Counted from the first letter of the stretch, positions 7,776 to 17,051 are shown. The stretch: 25,062 bases of DNA from Treponema sp. (GCA_031266635.1 JAISAN010000206.1:1-25062); one strand, 5' to 3'. Notes: generated by a model not told the origin, from the sequence alone. A program made the numbers and translations.

Positions 7776-8125
7776 TGACCGCCATCAGCTACCCCGCGGG
7801 GCTGCCCGCCATCCGCGCCAGCGGCTTCCAGTCCCAGTACCAGGACCCGGTCATCCGCACCCAGATGGACGCCGGGCCGGTAAAACAGCGCCTCCGTTAT
7901 ACGGCGGCCCCCAAGCGGTTTACCGGCTCCATCGTGGTCGACGAGGATGAGCGGAAAATTTTCGAAGCCTGGTTCACCGAGACCCTGGGTTTCGGAACCC
8001 TCCGCTTCGTTATGGAAAACCCCGAAACCCGTGACCCGGAAGAGTTCCGGTTTACCGGCGTATACGGGGAAACCGAAATTGACGGCCTCTTTGAGCTGTC
8101 CCTGCCCCTGGAGCGAATGGCATGA
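7772..8125 (+). CDS. Minor tail protein (lambda gpM position)
   Basis: 117 residues. It begins with two ATGs (7772 and 7775); the first overlaps the tape measure stop in ATGATG, and AGGGGGA at 7764-7770 serves as RBS; either start is possible. The phrase IRTQMDAGPVKQRLRYTAAP is typical of small phage minor tail proteins in this slot, with a following beta-rich body (FGTLRFVMENPETRDPEEFRF) like the lambda gpM/distal tail group that joins tube to hub. Directly downstream genes are the L and K equivalents, overlapping by four bases (ATGA at 8122-8125). Confidence 0.7.
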   Translation: MMTAISYPAGLPAIRASGFQSQYQDPVIRTQMDAGPVKQRLRYTAAPKRFTGSIVVDEDERKIFEAWFTETLGFGTLRFVMENPETRDPEEFRFTGVYGETEIDGLFELSLPLERMA

Positions 8126-8589
8126 CCGATGAAGCGAAGCGGGAGCTTACGCGGGACGAAACCGCCGCGGTATTCCTGCACCTCCTGAAGCTGGAGGCCG
8201 AAGGCATAGACCCCCTGTACCTCGTGGACAACACCGAGCCGGTAACGGCAAACGGCGTTACCTATACCCCCTGCGCGTTTAAATGCGTGCTGCCGTCCCA
8301 AAACGACGACGGGACTTCCAAGCCCTGCCGGATTGAAATCGACAACACGGACCGGCGGATCGCTGAAATCGCCGAGGAGACCGTCGGCGTTCAAATCACC
8401 CTGACGGTGAGCGTGATCATGGCCCAGAATCCCGATGTAACGGAGGCCGGCCCCCTGCGTTTCATCCTGCGCAACATCAGCATTTCCAAAGAAACCGTAC
8501 AGGCGGAACTGTACGACTTCTATGTATACGACCGGAACCTTCCGGGCCTCCGCTATTCGCCGCGGGACTTTCCGGGGCTGTTCGCGTGA
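8122..8589 (+). CDS. Minor tail protein, DUF1833 family (lambda gpL position)
   Basis: 155 residues. The segment PLYLVDNTEPVTANGVTYTP (residues about 31-50) is the DUF1833 signature, and the end YSPRDFPGLFA resembles the 'P-x-x-x-F-P-G-L' C-terminus common to this family and to lambda gpL. In lambda, L binds the tail tip and an iron-sulfur cluster through C-terminal cysteines; here the C-terminal region has no cysteine cluster (only two Cys, near residues 51 and 68), so a cluster is not evident. It overlaps its neighbours by four bases on both sides (ATGA 5', GTGA 3'), indicating coupled translation. Confidence 0.75.
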   Translation: MTDEAKRELTRDETAAVFLHLLKLEAEGIDPLYLVDNTEPVTANGVTYTPCAFKCVLPSQNDDGTSKPCRIEIDNTDRRIAEIAEETVGVQITLTVSVIMAQNPDVTEAGPLRFILRNISISKETVQAELYDFYVYDRNLPGLRYSPRDFPGLFA

Positions 8590-8993
8590 CCGGCGTGGCG
8601 CCCTGGGCGAAAGAGTATGTCGGCATCCCCTTCGCGTCCGGCGGCCGGGACAGAAGCGGCGCGGACTGTTACGGCCTGGCGCGCCTGGTGCGGGTCGAAC
8701 AGTTCGGCGACAATCTCCCGCTCCTGTCCGGCGACTACGCCGACGCCGATAACTTTACCGAAACCGAAGCGCTCATGCGCGCGCGGCGGCCCCTCCTGGC
8801 CGGCGTCCCGGTGGAGAACCCCGAAGCCGGGGACGTGTGTGTGCTCAAGTTTCACGGGCTCCCCGTCCACTTAGGCATTTGCGTTGGCGGCGGCTGGATG
8901 CTGCACACCTTAAAAGGCACGGGCAGCGTATTACAGCGGATAAGCGACCCCCACCTGGCGGGCCGCGTTGAGGGGTGGTATCGTGTCAATTAG
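8586..8993 (+). CDS. NlpC/P60-type tail peptidase (lambda gpK position)
   Basis: 135 residues, starting at GTG 8586 that overlaps the preceding TGA. The NlpC/P60 catalytic triad is visible: Cys28 in SGADCYGLARLV, His95 in PVHLGICVGGGW, and His107 in MLHT as the third polar residue. The enzyme should cut peptide cross-links (gamma-D-Glu to diamino acid type) of cell-wall peptidoglycan at the tail tip during DNA entry. Lambda gpK also carries an N-terminal Mov34/JAB-like domain; this protein has only the NlpC/P60 part. It overlaps the next gene by 11 bases. Confidence 0.88.
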   Translation: MTGVAPWAKEYVGIPFASGGRDRSGADCYGLARLVRVEQFGDNLPLLSGDYADADNFTETEALMRARRPLLAGVPVENPEAGDVCVLKFHGLPVHLGICVGGGWMLHTLKGTGSVLQRISDPHLAGRVEGWYRVN

Positions 8994-11900
8994 GGTACGG
9001 GCAAAAATACATCCGTTCAGGGATGAGTATAAAGATTTTCATTGCGAGGCCGCGCCGCTTTCGGAAATTTTCGCGGGCCTCAATTCCCCCCTGGGCATCG
9101 CCCAGGCACGGTTTTTAATCGGCGATGAAATGGTTACCGACACGGGCCGGACGCCGCCGGACGGTTCGGCTGTGTACATCAACGTGGTTCCCGAGGGCAC
9201 CGGGGACCAGATGAAGGATACCGGGAAAGGAGCGTTCTGGGCGGGGTTAGGGCTCATGGCGATCGGTGTTGTTATCAGCATCGTTTCATGGGGAACCCTG
9301 GGGCCTCTCGGCATGGGTCTTATCGGCTCCGGCATTGGCCTCATGGCGGGCGGGGCGGTTTTATTAAACACGGAAATCCCCACGCCTTCCTCCCGGGAAA
9401 CCGGGGATCAAATGGAATCCGTCCGGGGCTCCAAAAACCAGGCGCGGAAACTGGGGTATATCCCCGTACTCTTCGGCCGCCACCTTATCACCCCGGACGT
9501 GGCCGCCCTGCCCTATACCGAGATAGACTCAAACGGCGAACAGTGGCTTACCCAGTTATTCTGCGCCGGTTACAACGACATGACCGTGGAACTCAACAGC
9601 TTCAAAGTCGGCGATACCGCGCTGACCGACCTGTCGGAAACAAAAAGCATCAGCGCCATTCTGGCGGGAACCGACGCGCGGGTAAAGATGGAACTGCTTC
9701 AAAACGGCGAAGCCTCCGCGCTGTACCCCAAAACCTGCGTGGAACAGCAGTTTAACAAGATATTAAAGAACAAAGAAAAAGACAAAGAGGACAAAGAATT
9801 TCCCGCCCCGGTTGTTTTTACCACGGCGGACAAGACCACCCGTATCAACGTGGATATCATGTTCCCCCAGGGCCTCGTCAAGTACAATGACGACAATAAT
9901 AAAGAAACGGCTTCCGTGTCGGTGAGTATCCAGTACAAGCCGGACGGCGCCCCCGATTCCCCCTATGTCAATTTTCCCGGATGGAACCAGGCCATATCGG
10001 ACAAAACTGTTGACATGTTCCGCCTCCAGGCGTCCGTATCGGGCCTTTCCCCGGGAAAGTACACGGTGAAGATCGCCCGGATCACCGAAGACAGCACCGA
10101 CAGTAAAACAATTGACGCGGTTTATACCGGCTCCGTCCGCGCCTTCGCCGGCGACCGCCCGGTCCGGGAAGCGGCCGCGAAAAATCTCACCCTTATCGCC
10201 CTCAAAATCAAAGCCACCGCCCTGGCCAACGGCGTCATCGACAATTTTAATTTCGTGGCCCAATCAAACATCCCCGACTATTCAAGCGGCGCCTGGACCC
10301 GGCGGCTTACCAAGAACCCCGCCGCCATGCTCCTCTATGCCCTCCAGGGGAAAATCAACCCCGTCCCCGTGGCGGACGCCGACATCGACTGGGATTCCCT
10401 CAAAGAGTTTTGGACCTTCTGTAACGATAAAAACTACACCTGCAACGCCGTCCAGGGGGACCGGGAACTGTTCAGCGTCCTCTGCGCGAAGATCGCCAAA
10501 ACCGGCCGCGCCTCCGTCCTCCGCGTGAACGGCAAATTTTCCGTGGTCATCGACCGGAAACGCCCCGCGCCGGTACAACTGTTCTCTCCCCGCAATACCA
10601 CCGGCTACCATCAGACCATCATCAAGGCCGACGTCCCCGATGAAATCGCCCTTGAGTTTATTGATGAAACCAGAGGCTGGGCGTCCAACGAGCGGAGCGT
10701 GTATAACACGCCGGACGGCCTTTCCGCCGGAACCGAAAAAACCAAACAGGCGTCAAGCGTCTGGGGCATCACCGACCCAGCCACCGTCTTTAAGTTTGCC
10801 CGGTATCAATACGCCTGTATCACCAACCGCCCCTTTATCCACACCCTGGAATGCGACATCGAATATCTCCTGTGCAAAAAAGGAGACCTCATTGAATACG
10901 CCGGAGACACCGCCCTCGCCGGCGTCGCCTACGGCAAAATAACCGGGGTGATTCTCTACGAAGGCGCCGCCATCGGCATTACCGCCGACACTGTGTTCCC
11001 CCAGGAGCCCGGAAAGTCCTACGGCATCCGCTGCCGGAAATCCGGCGGCCAGCTTATCACGCTGAACGTACTTAACCGGGAGACCGCCGATAAGGACCTG
11101 CGTTTTGAAACGCCCCAGGCCGCGGGAATCCTGGAAGAAGGCGACCTCGTCATCTTCGGGATTGCCGGGCAGATTACCCGGCGGCTCGTCGTTACCGAAA
11201 TCGCCCCCGTCGACAATTTCCGGGCGGCGCTTACCTGCGTCGATTACTCCCCCGAAATCTTCGGCGTTGACGATCCCGGCTACGTGGTCCCGCCCTTTGA
11301 CAATAAAATCACCACCTCGGGCAGCGTTACCGATTCGGGGATCGTCAACACGGCGGAATGGCAAACCTGGTTTACCTACCACGATTCATCCCTGATGCCC
11401 GAGCGCCCCGCGGGCGGCGGCACGACCGGCGGCTGGCACCGCTACCGGACCCCGGAAAGCCGCTGGGTCTCCCTGAAAACCGCCAAGTCAATCGCCGATG
11501 GCGAGTGGGGCATCCCCTCCCAAACCAGCTTCCTGGTGGATGAGGAACTGCGCGGCCTTATCGCCGGAACCGCCGACGTAGGCCGCCCCGACGCCATAAC
11601 CGGCCTTACGGCGGCCGCCGGAAAAGACGCTGTCCACATTACCTGGAACCCCCTGGGGAACGGCCTGGCAAACGCCGTTAAACATATCAGGATCGAAATT
11701 AAGAAAACAGCCGGCGGGGACTGGCAGACCTTTGAAGTCCGGGGCGGCGATTTTGTCTATAACTTTAACCGCGCCACCGACGGATACCCCGAGAAGTCCG
11801 ATCTCGCCGCCTGGCGGATCCGCGCCAAGGCCGTGAGTATCTACGGCCGGGAGTCCGTGGAGTACGCCCCCGACGCGGGAGGGCTGGCCATAGACACCTC

Positions 11901-14900
11901 CGGCTACGGCACCTGGCTCCCCGTGCCCCCCGCGCTTGTCATTGCCACGTCCGGGCGCACCATAAACGTGGCCGCTCCGCCCCAGACTTGGTACGGGGCC
12001 GCTGGCTGCGAGTTTCAGATAAGCAAGCCCGTTGCCGGAACCCCCTGGTACGCCCCCGCCATGGCGGACACCGACACCGTCTATTCCGTGGCGGATTCCT
12101 GGAAAGGAGCGGAAGGCGGCGTCTACGCCGCGGCCGCCCAGATCACCCAGCAGCTCCCCCTGGAGGGCCAGGACGCAAACACGCCCAAAGACACCGCCTA
12201 CAAGTACCGCGCCCGCTCCCTCACCCGCGCCTACGACGGCTCCGTCCTCTACCGGAGCGCCTGGAGCGCGGAGGCGGCGGCCATAGCCAAAGGCACGGGA
12301 GTGCGGGACGTGGTGGCCGAGGCCATCGGGGAAGCCCAGCTCAAAAACGGCGCGGTAACCAACGGAAAGATCGAAGACGCGACCATAGATTATGAAAAGT
12401 TTAACCCCGCCGTGAAACCGCCCCGCAAAGTAACCGCCCTGCCCGCAAACCCCTATACCGGCTATATCCGGGGGGATACGGTGATCCTCTTATCCGGGGG
12501 CGGGGCCAATGATGAAAAACTCTACCGCCTGGTCAACCCGGCGGCCGCGGGGACGGCGGGGTGGAGCAGCGCGGTAGACGGCGCCGACCTGATTGACGAA
12601 ACCATCGCCGCCGCGAAAATGGCAGCCGGGGTACGCCCCACCCGGACGGTCAGCGCGCTCCCGTCTCTTTCGGACACCAACTATAAACCCGGCGATACCG
12701 TGGTTCTCTTGGGGGACAGCAAGGTATACCGCCGGACCGAGACCGGGTGGATAAAAACCCTCGACGGCGCTGACATCCTGGCCAACACCATACAGGCAAG
12801 CTCTCTCAACGTCCTAGCAAAGAATGTTATTAATTCTTTCGTTGGCGGAACCAGCGAGGGGTGGACTCTTGGCCCAGGCTGCTCCCTGGTTGATGACGCC
12901 GCCGCGGGTTTTAAGGTTTTACAGCTCGCAGACGATACGGCCGGAACGATAAAAATACACGCCAGAAGCAACCAGTTTGAGGTCTTGCCCGACGATATAT
13001 TTATTGTAAAATTTGGTATTGAATGTTTAACCGATGGTACAAGCGAGGACCGGGGCCTTTATATGGGCATTGGCCCCGAATTTAGTAACATAAATTACAA
13101 AATACGGTCGTTTAACACCGAAACCAAAAAATGGCAAATAGGCTCCGCCTCAACCAACAATCCTTATTTTCTTATCGACTATAATATAACCGCAAGGAAC
13201 CATTATACCACCTACATTTTAGGAAAAGACGTAAACATCCGGGATGTTCCCGCCCCCGAGTATACAAGCGACGCTTTTAATGTACGCTGTATTCAGCTGC
13301 TTACTACTACCACCTGCCAATTTAGAGATGGAATAAACGAGCCATCGGCACCCCGCGCTTTCAAGTTAATATGTCCCCAGATATACCGGATGGGCGGCGG
13401 AAGGGTGATAGCGGAAAACATCGAAGCCCACTCCATCACCGCCAACGAGATAATGGCCAAAACCCTTACCGCCAATGAGGTGGCCCTCCACACCCTCACC
13501 GGCGACCTTATGGCCATGAATACCATCACGACCAAGAGCCTGGCCGTCGGGGACTTTACCAATTTGGCGACCGTTAATGAGAATATCCCCGCGTCCATGC
13601 TCCCCCAGGGTTCTGTTTTCGGCCAGACGCTTATAGACGGCGGCTATATTGTCAAGGCTGATGCCGGTAATGAATTCCTCATGTTTACCGATTTCCCCGA
13701 GGGGATACTCCAAGCGGGGGATGAGTATTATTTCGAGTTTTCCGCAAAGGCGGCCGCCGCTACTGGCGGGTATCTGGGCGCCTGGGGATATTCAGCCATT
13801 AACCGGGTAGACGGCGTTGTCGTGGACGCGACCAGCGCGGCGGTATACATATCAGAGAACCTGGCCATCGCGACATCCGAACAGCGTTTTACCGGTGCCA
13901 TCAAAATAACTTCCACAATGGCATCGGTTAAATACATCCTCTTCGGCTTTGAAAATGCCGGCACAAAACAACAGGTGTATTTCAAGAACGTTATTATCCG
14001 CAAGAAAAACGCCGGGGAAATGATCGTTGACGGGTCTATTGAGACCAACCACATGAAGGCGAACTCCATAGAAGGGGACCGGATAAAAGTAAAATCGCTG
14101 ACAGGCGACAGGCTTGAAGCCAACACGGTCAGCGCGGAGAATCTCAACGTCCTGGCCAAGAACGTGATTAACCCCTTCATCAACGGAACCAAAGAGGGCT
14201 GGGACACCGAAGCCCCAGTGGTCAACATTGGCGGTTTGGGTTATGTCCTCATGCCGTCGGAAGTGCCGGGGAAAGATTTTCAAAGCAACGGTTTTACCGT
14301 ATTACCGGATGATATATACCGGCTCACGTTTGGCATCGAGTCGCTTGTGGAATTAGGAGGAAGCCGGGGGTTATACATCGGCCTTTCCCGGGAACGAACA
14401 TTTAATGTCTTTGAATATAGCTTTACGGATAACAAGTGGCTCCTTTCTTCTACGAGAAGCAACGCCTATTTCCTGCAGGATTACCGTACCGCCGCCCGCA
14501 AATATTACACCACCTATATTTTAGGCTCCCGCGTTACTATAAGCGACGTTCCCGCTCCCGTGGTAACCGATACCGCCTATCAAATATTCTGCCTCCAGCT
14601 CACCGGAACGGACACCGCCTGCCGGATACGATCCGGCTATAATGACAACCAGCCGCCAGACGCGGCATGGTACTTCATACAGCCCCAGGTGTACCGGACA
14701 GGCAGCAGTAAAATAACGGCGGAAAATATCATTACAAGTATCTTGTCCGCTATCAGCGCGAGCCTGGGGCGCATGACGGGGGACGGAAACCCCAACGACA
14801 GCCAGTATAAACTGGTTCTTTCGGACGGGTTTTCCGGCAATGAAAACAAAAAAGGTACCTTCCTCCTGGGGGCCGCCACCGATTCCGCGTATCTCCGCCG

Positions 14901-16896
14901 CTGGTGGGACGGAAACGTCTGGCACATGGCCATTAAACTGGCCACCTTTATCGTTGACAGTATTGCGTCAAACATCTTTGGCCGGTTCCGGGTGTTCCGA
15001 ACCGGGCAAAACTCCGATACCGATCCCCCCGTTCTTGACACCAACCCCGGAGCCGACCCCCAGGGCCAGGCCGTAAACCACGCCTCAAGCGACTTCCGGG
15101 GAGCCTTCCGGGTACGGAAAAGCAACAACCCGCTTTTTCCCGGCTATAATGACACGGTTTTTGAGGCGCTGCCAAACGGCACAACGCGGATAGAAAATTT
15201 GCAACATCTTTATAACGATATTGTTTATCGAAATTATTATAGAATAGACGCCTCCGCACTTGATAGCACCAAGTTTTACTTGGTAAGCTTTGGAGGGTTT
15301 GACCACGAACTCGACTGCGAAATACACTCGCCAAATTTTGTAGCTGCCGAGCCGTATAACCAGAATAGAATTCGTTTTTTACTAACAATAGAAGGCTGGG
15401 GTGATACGGGAGCCAGCCTGGCCGTTTTATCTTATAACCGGTACGCTCCAGGCGAAGTAACAATCGGCGCCATTGTCGCGGGAAATATGGGCGGCGAAAA
15501 AGGCATATACATCCGCGGTGGATTCGTATACAGTTTTAAGTGCAATGGGATTCCGGTACTACGAACCTCATCATACGCATATAATCTTCAGGGGTATACC
15601 GAAGTTTACAATGCCGGGGTCGCCATTGACAACTGGGCGGGAACCAACATAAGTACGCTCTGGACGTATAATGACGGTGGCCCGCTCTTCATGGAAGCGC
15701 TTAAAAATCTCAAAGTAGAAGGCGGCGCCTCCACCTCCCCCGGCACCGGCGCCCTCACCGTGGCCGGCGGCGTGGGTATAGCCGGGGCGCTTAACGTGGG
15801 GGGGACGGCTAGTTTTTGGAGGATAAGCGGTGATATACTGGAGCTCTATCAAGGGGGTGTTATGATAGCGCGAATAAAGCTGGGTATGGCGGCGGGCGCA
15901 TTAAGCTTGCTGATAGGCGGCCTTCCGATTTCCTGCGAGGGTATATCGAGTTCCGGTGATATTAAAGGGGAGACGACTGACACTTCTACGTCGTGGACAG
16001 CGGCAGGCAATACAGCCGGGGTGACTACTATAATGGGTATGGCCTACGGCAACGGAAGGTTTGTAGTGGTTGGCGGTTATGGCAAGGCGGCCTATTCCAC
16101 AGACGGTATAACCTGGACAGCGGTAGGTGATACAAAGTTTGGGACGAGTCAGATATGGGGTATAACCTACGACGACGGGAAATTTATCGCAGTTGGATCG
16201 GATGGCAAGGCTTCATATTCCCCTGACGGCATAACTTGGACGGCGGTAGGCGATACAAAATTCGATGTAACTACTATAACCGGTATAGCCTACGGCAACG
16301 GGAAGTTTATAGCGGTTGGTGCTTATGGCAAGGCAGCCTATTCCACAGACGGTATAACATGGACAGCGGTAAACAATACGGCGTTCGGGGCGAATGGTAT
16401 ATATACCATAATCTACGGCGGCGGGAAGTTCTTGGCGGTTGATAATAATAACAAGATGGCCTATTCCATCGACGGCATAACATGGACGACGGTAAGCGAT
16501 ACAAAGTTCGGAACGAATATCATAAATGCCATAACTTACGGCGGCGGGAAGTTTATGGCGGTTGGCAGTAACGGCAAGGCGGCCTATTCCACAGACGGTG
16601 CAATCTGGACAGCGGCAGGTGATACGAAGTTCGGGTCGATCACTATATATACCATAATCTACGGCGGCGGGACGTTTATAGCGGCTGGCAATACTGGTAA
16701 GGCATCCTACTCCACCGACGGTATAACCTGGACGGCGGTAAGCGATACAAAGTTCGGAACGAATACCATAAACGCCATAGCCTACGGTGCCGGGAGGTTT
16801 GTAGCGGTTGGCACTAACAGTGCGGCATATTGGGCAACCATTATAGCAAAACTGGTGTTTAATGCGAACGGTAGCGTAAGCTGGGCAAGGGCTTAA
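8983..16896 (+). CDS. Fused tail tip protein I-J: host specificity/central fibre protein
   Basis: 2637 residues. GTG 8983 is chosen because GAGGGG (8970-8975) lies 7 bases before it; a TTG at 8968 has none. Residues 1-130 resemble lambda gpI: a ubiquitin-like start and a Gly-rich hydrophobic segment (about 83-128). From about 150 it is gpJ-like: KLGYIPVLFGRHLITPDVAA, then tail-hub domains (about 440-640), an Fn3 domain (about 867-965), paired ~57-residue repeats (about 1147-1270), and two paralogous ~200-residue modules (1275-1480, 1721-1916) separated by fibre motifs of the AENI-x-x-x-x-IT-A-N-E type. Then come a beta-rich part, a shaft motif GTGALTVAGGVGIAGALNVG (about 2252-2271), and seven 41-residue repeats (2338 to near the end). 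It should form the tail tip hub and bind the host receptor. The length is much more than lambda gpJ (1132). Confidence 0.9.
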   Translation: MSIRVRAKIHPFRDEYKDFHCEAAPLSEIFAGLNSPLGIAQARFLIGDEMVTDTGRTPPDGSAVYINVVPEGTGDQMKDTGKGAFWAGLGLMAIGVVISIVSWGTLGPLGMGLIGSGIGLMAGGAVLLNTEIPTPSSRETGDQMESVRGSKNQARKLGYIPVLFGRHLITPDVAALPYTEIDSNGEQWLTQLFCAGYNDMTVELNSFKVGDTALTDLSETKSISAILAGTDARVKMELLQNGEASALYPKTCVEQQFNKILKNKEKDKEDKEFPAPVVFTTADKTTRINVDIMFPQGLVKYNDDNNKETASVSVSIQYKPDGAPDSPYVNFPGWNQAISDKTVDMFRLQASVSGLSPGKYTVKIARITEDSTDSKTIDAVYTGSVRAFAGDRPVREAAAKNLTLIALKIKATALANGVIDNFNFVAQSNIPDYSSGAWTRRLTKNPAAMLLYALQGKINPVPVADADIDWDSLKEFWTFCNDKNYTCNAVQGDRELFSVLCAKIAKTGRASVLRVNGKFSVVIDRKRPAPVQLFSPRNTTGYHQTIIKADVPDEIALEFIDETRGWASNERSVYNTPDGLSAGTEKTKQASSVWGITDPATVFKFARYQYACITNRPFIHTLECDIEYLLCKKGDLIEYAGDTALAGVAYGKITGVILYEGAAIGITADTVFPQEPGKSYGIRCRKSGGQLITLNVLNRETADKDLRFETPQAAGILEEGDLVIFGIAGQITRRLVVTEIAPVDNFRAALTCVDYSPEIFGVDDPGYVVPPFDNKITTSGSVTDSGIVNTAEWQTWFTYHDSSLMPERPAGGGTTGGWHRYRTPESRWVSLKTAKSIADGEWGIPSQTSFLVDEELRGLIAGTADVGRPDAITGLTAAAGKDAVHITWNPLGNGLANAVKHIRIEIKKTAGGDWQTFEVRGGDFVYNFNRATDGYPEKSDLAAWRIRAKAVSIYGRESVEYAPDAGGLAIDTSGYGTWLPVPPALVIATSGRTINVAAPPQTWYGAAGCEFQISKPVAGTPWYAPAMADTDTVYSVADSWKGAEGGVYAAAAQITQQLPLEGQDANTPKDTAYKYRARSLTRAYDGSVLYRSAWSAEAAAIAKGTGVRDVVAEAIGEAQLKNGAVTNGKIEDATIDYEKFNPAVKPPRKVTALPANPYTGYIRGDTVILLSGGGANDEKLYRLVNPAAAGTAGWSSAVDGADLIDETIAAAKMAAGVRPTRTVSALPSLSDTNYKPGDTVVLLGDSKVYRRTETGWIKTLDGADILANTIQASSLNVLAKNVINSFVGGTSEGWTLGPGCSLVDDAAAGFKVLQLADDTAGTIKIHARSNQFEVLPDDIFIVKFGIECLTDGTSEDRGLYMGIGPEFSNINYKIRSFNTETKKWQIGSASTNNPYFLIDYNITARNHYTTYILGKDVNIRDVPAPEYTSDAFNVRCIQLLTTTTCQFRDGINEPSAPRAFKLICPQIYRMGGGRVIAENIEAHSITANEIMAKTLTANEVALHTLTGDLMAMNTITTKSLAVGDFTNLATVNENIPASMLPQGSVFGQTLIDGGYIVKADAGNEFLMFTDFPEGILQAGDEYYFEFSAKAAAATGGYLGAWGYSAINRVDGVVVDATSAAVYISENLAIATSEQRFTGAIKITSTMASVKYILFGFENAGTKQQVYFKNVIIRKKNAGEMIVDGSIETNHMKANSIEGDRIKVKSLTGDRLEANTVSAENLNVLAKNVINPFINGTKEGWDTEAPVVNIGGLGYVLMPSEVPGKDFQSNGFTVLPDDIYRLTFGIESLVELGGSRGLYIGLSRERTFNVFEYSFTDNKWLLSSTRSNAYFLQDYRTAARKYYTTYILGSRVTISDVPAPVVTDTAYQIFCLQLTGTDTACRIRSGYNDNQPPDAAWYFIQPQVYRTGSSKITAENIITSILSAISASLGRMTGDGNPNDSQYKLVLSDGFSGNENKKGTFLLGAATDSAYLRRWWDGNVWHMAIKLATFIVDSIASNIFGRFRVFRTGQNSDTDPPVLDTNPGADPQGQAVNHASSDFRGAFRVRKSNNPLFPGYNDTVFEALPNGTTRIENLQHLYNDIVYRNYYRIDASALDSTKFYLVSFGGFDHELDCEIHSPNFVAAEPYNQNRIRFLLTIEGWGDTGASLAVLSYNRYAPGEVTIGAIVAGNMGGEKGIYIRGGFVYSFKCNGIPVLRTSSYAYNLQGYTEVYNAGVAIDNWAGTNISTLWTYNDGGPLFMEALKNLKVEGGASTSPGTGALTVAGGVGIAGALNVGGTASFWRISGDILELYQGGVMIARIKLGMAAGALSLLIGGLPISCEGISSSGDIKGETTDTSTSWTAAGNTAGVTTIMGMAYGNGRFVVVGGYGKAAYSTDGITWTAVGDTKFGTSQIWGITYDDGKFIAVGSDGKASYSPDGITWTAVGDTKFDVTTITGIAYGNGKFIAVGAYGKAAYSTDGITWTAVNNTAFGANGIYTIIYGGGKFLAVDNNNKMAYSIDGITWTTVSDTKFGTNIINAITYGGGKFMAVGSNGKAAYSTDGAIWTAAGDTKFGSITIYTIIYGGGTFIAAGNTGKASYSTDGITWTAVSDTKFGTNTINAIAYGAGRFVAVGTNSAAYWATIIAKLVFNANGSVSWARA
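12421..12790 (+). repeat. Two tandem ~57-residue repeats inside the tail tip protein
   Basis: Two copies share the frame R-x-V-x-A-L-P ... Y-x-x-GDTV-x-LL ... K-L/V-YR ... GW ... DGADL/I ... TI-x-A. Copy 1 is about 12421-12611, copy 2 about 12634-12790. The copies are diverged at DNA level. The unit looks like a small beta-hairpin domain found in fibre stalks. Confidence 0.7.
12805..14730 (+). repeat. Duplicated ~200-residue module in the tail tip protein (copies 12805-13420 and 14143-14730)
   Basis: Both copies start with LNVLAKNVIN and end with x-AENI. They share spaced landmarks: EGW near the start, FxVLPDDI, RGLY-x-G, NAYFL or NPYFL followed by DY, YTTYILG, DVPAP, C-x-QL and P-Q-x-YR. 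The start of both copies is almost identical at DNA level, the rest is diverged. Copy 1 is visibly AT-richer than its surroundings. The pattern suggests a jelly-roll type carbohydrate-binding domain, but this is inferred. Confidence 0.75.
15994..16854 (+). repeat. Seven tandem 123-bp repeats encoding a predicted seven-bladed beta-propeller
   Basis: The conserved Trp codon occurs at 15994, 16114, 16237, 16360, 16483, 16606 and 16729: spacings of 120 then five of 123 bases. Each unit reads about W-T-A-V-x-D-T-K-F-G-x-x-x-I-x-x-I-x-Y-G-x-G-K-F-x-A-V-G-x-x-G-K-A-x-Y-S-T-D-G-I-T. Six of seven units end in S-x-D-G-x-[T/I]-W, close to the Asp-box of sialidase-type propellers but one residue shorter. 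The last unit stops at SAAYWATII and lacks that box, while the first is preceded by STSW, as expected for a closed ring. Confidence 0.85.
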
Positions 16897-17051
16897 TTCC
16901 ACAGCCTACCCGCCCATAAGCAGTCCAACCCCAGCGGCGGTATCCACGTCGCCCAGGGCAATTCAATACACCCTTAACAGGGCGTAAAATATGCAGGAAA
17001 AAACCCGTAAAAACACAGTAAAACAGGGGAAAAAACCGCCTTTTTGCCAAA
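16897..17051. other. Gap after the tail operon (155 bp)
   Basis: No coding sequence. It separates the last phage tail gene from the convergent methyltransferase. Base composition shifts from GC-rich to A-rich on the + strand, with several runs of five or six A (seen as T-runs on the - strand, downstream of the methyltransferase stop). A short CCCT-TAAC-AGGG hairpin lies near 16972-16983, with no U-run after it. No clear terminator or lysis gene is visible. Confidence 0.5.

Noticed and set aside
15994..16854. CRISPR array
   Set aside because: The 123-bp periodic sequence is an in-frame protein repeat with no distinct repeat-spacer structure.
15990..16896. Diversity-generating retroelement variable region at the fibre tip
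   Set aside because: No reverse transcriptase gene or adenine-rich template repeat is seen in the window; the variability here is better explained by tandem repeat blades.
16213..16902. Long open frame on the - strand over the propeller repeats
   Set aside because: It is the shadow of the regular repeats on the other strand: it repeats with the same 123-bp period, has odd composition (Cys, Tyr, Arg) and no RBS.
16960..17051. Rho-independent terminator of the tail operon
   Set aside because: A short CCCT/AGGG hairpin lies here, but no U-run follows it on the + strand; A-runs are seen instead.
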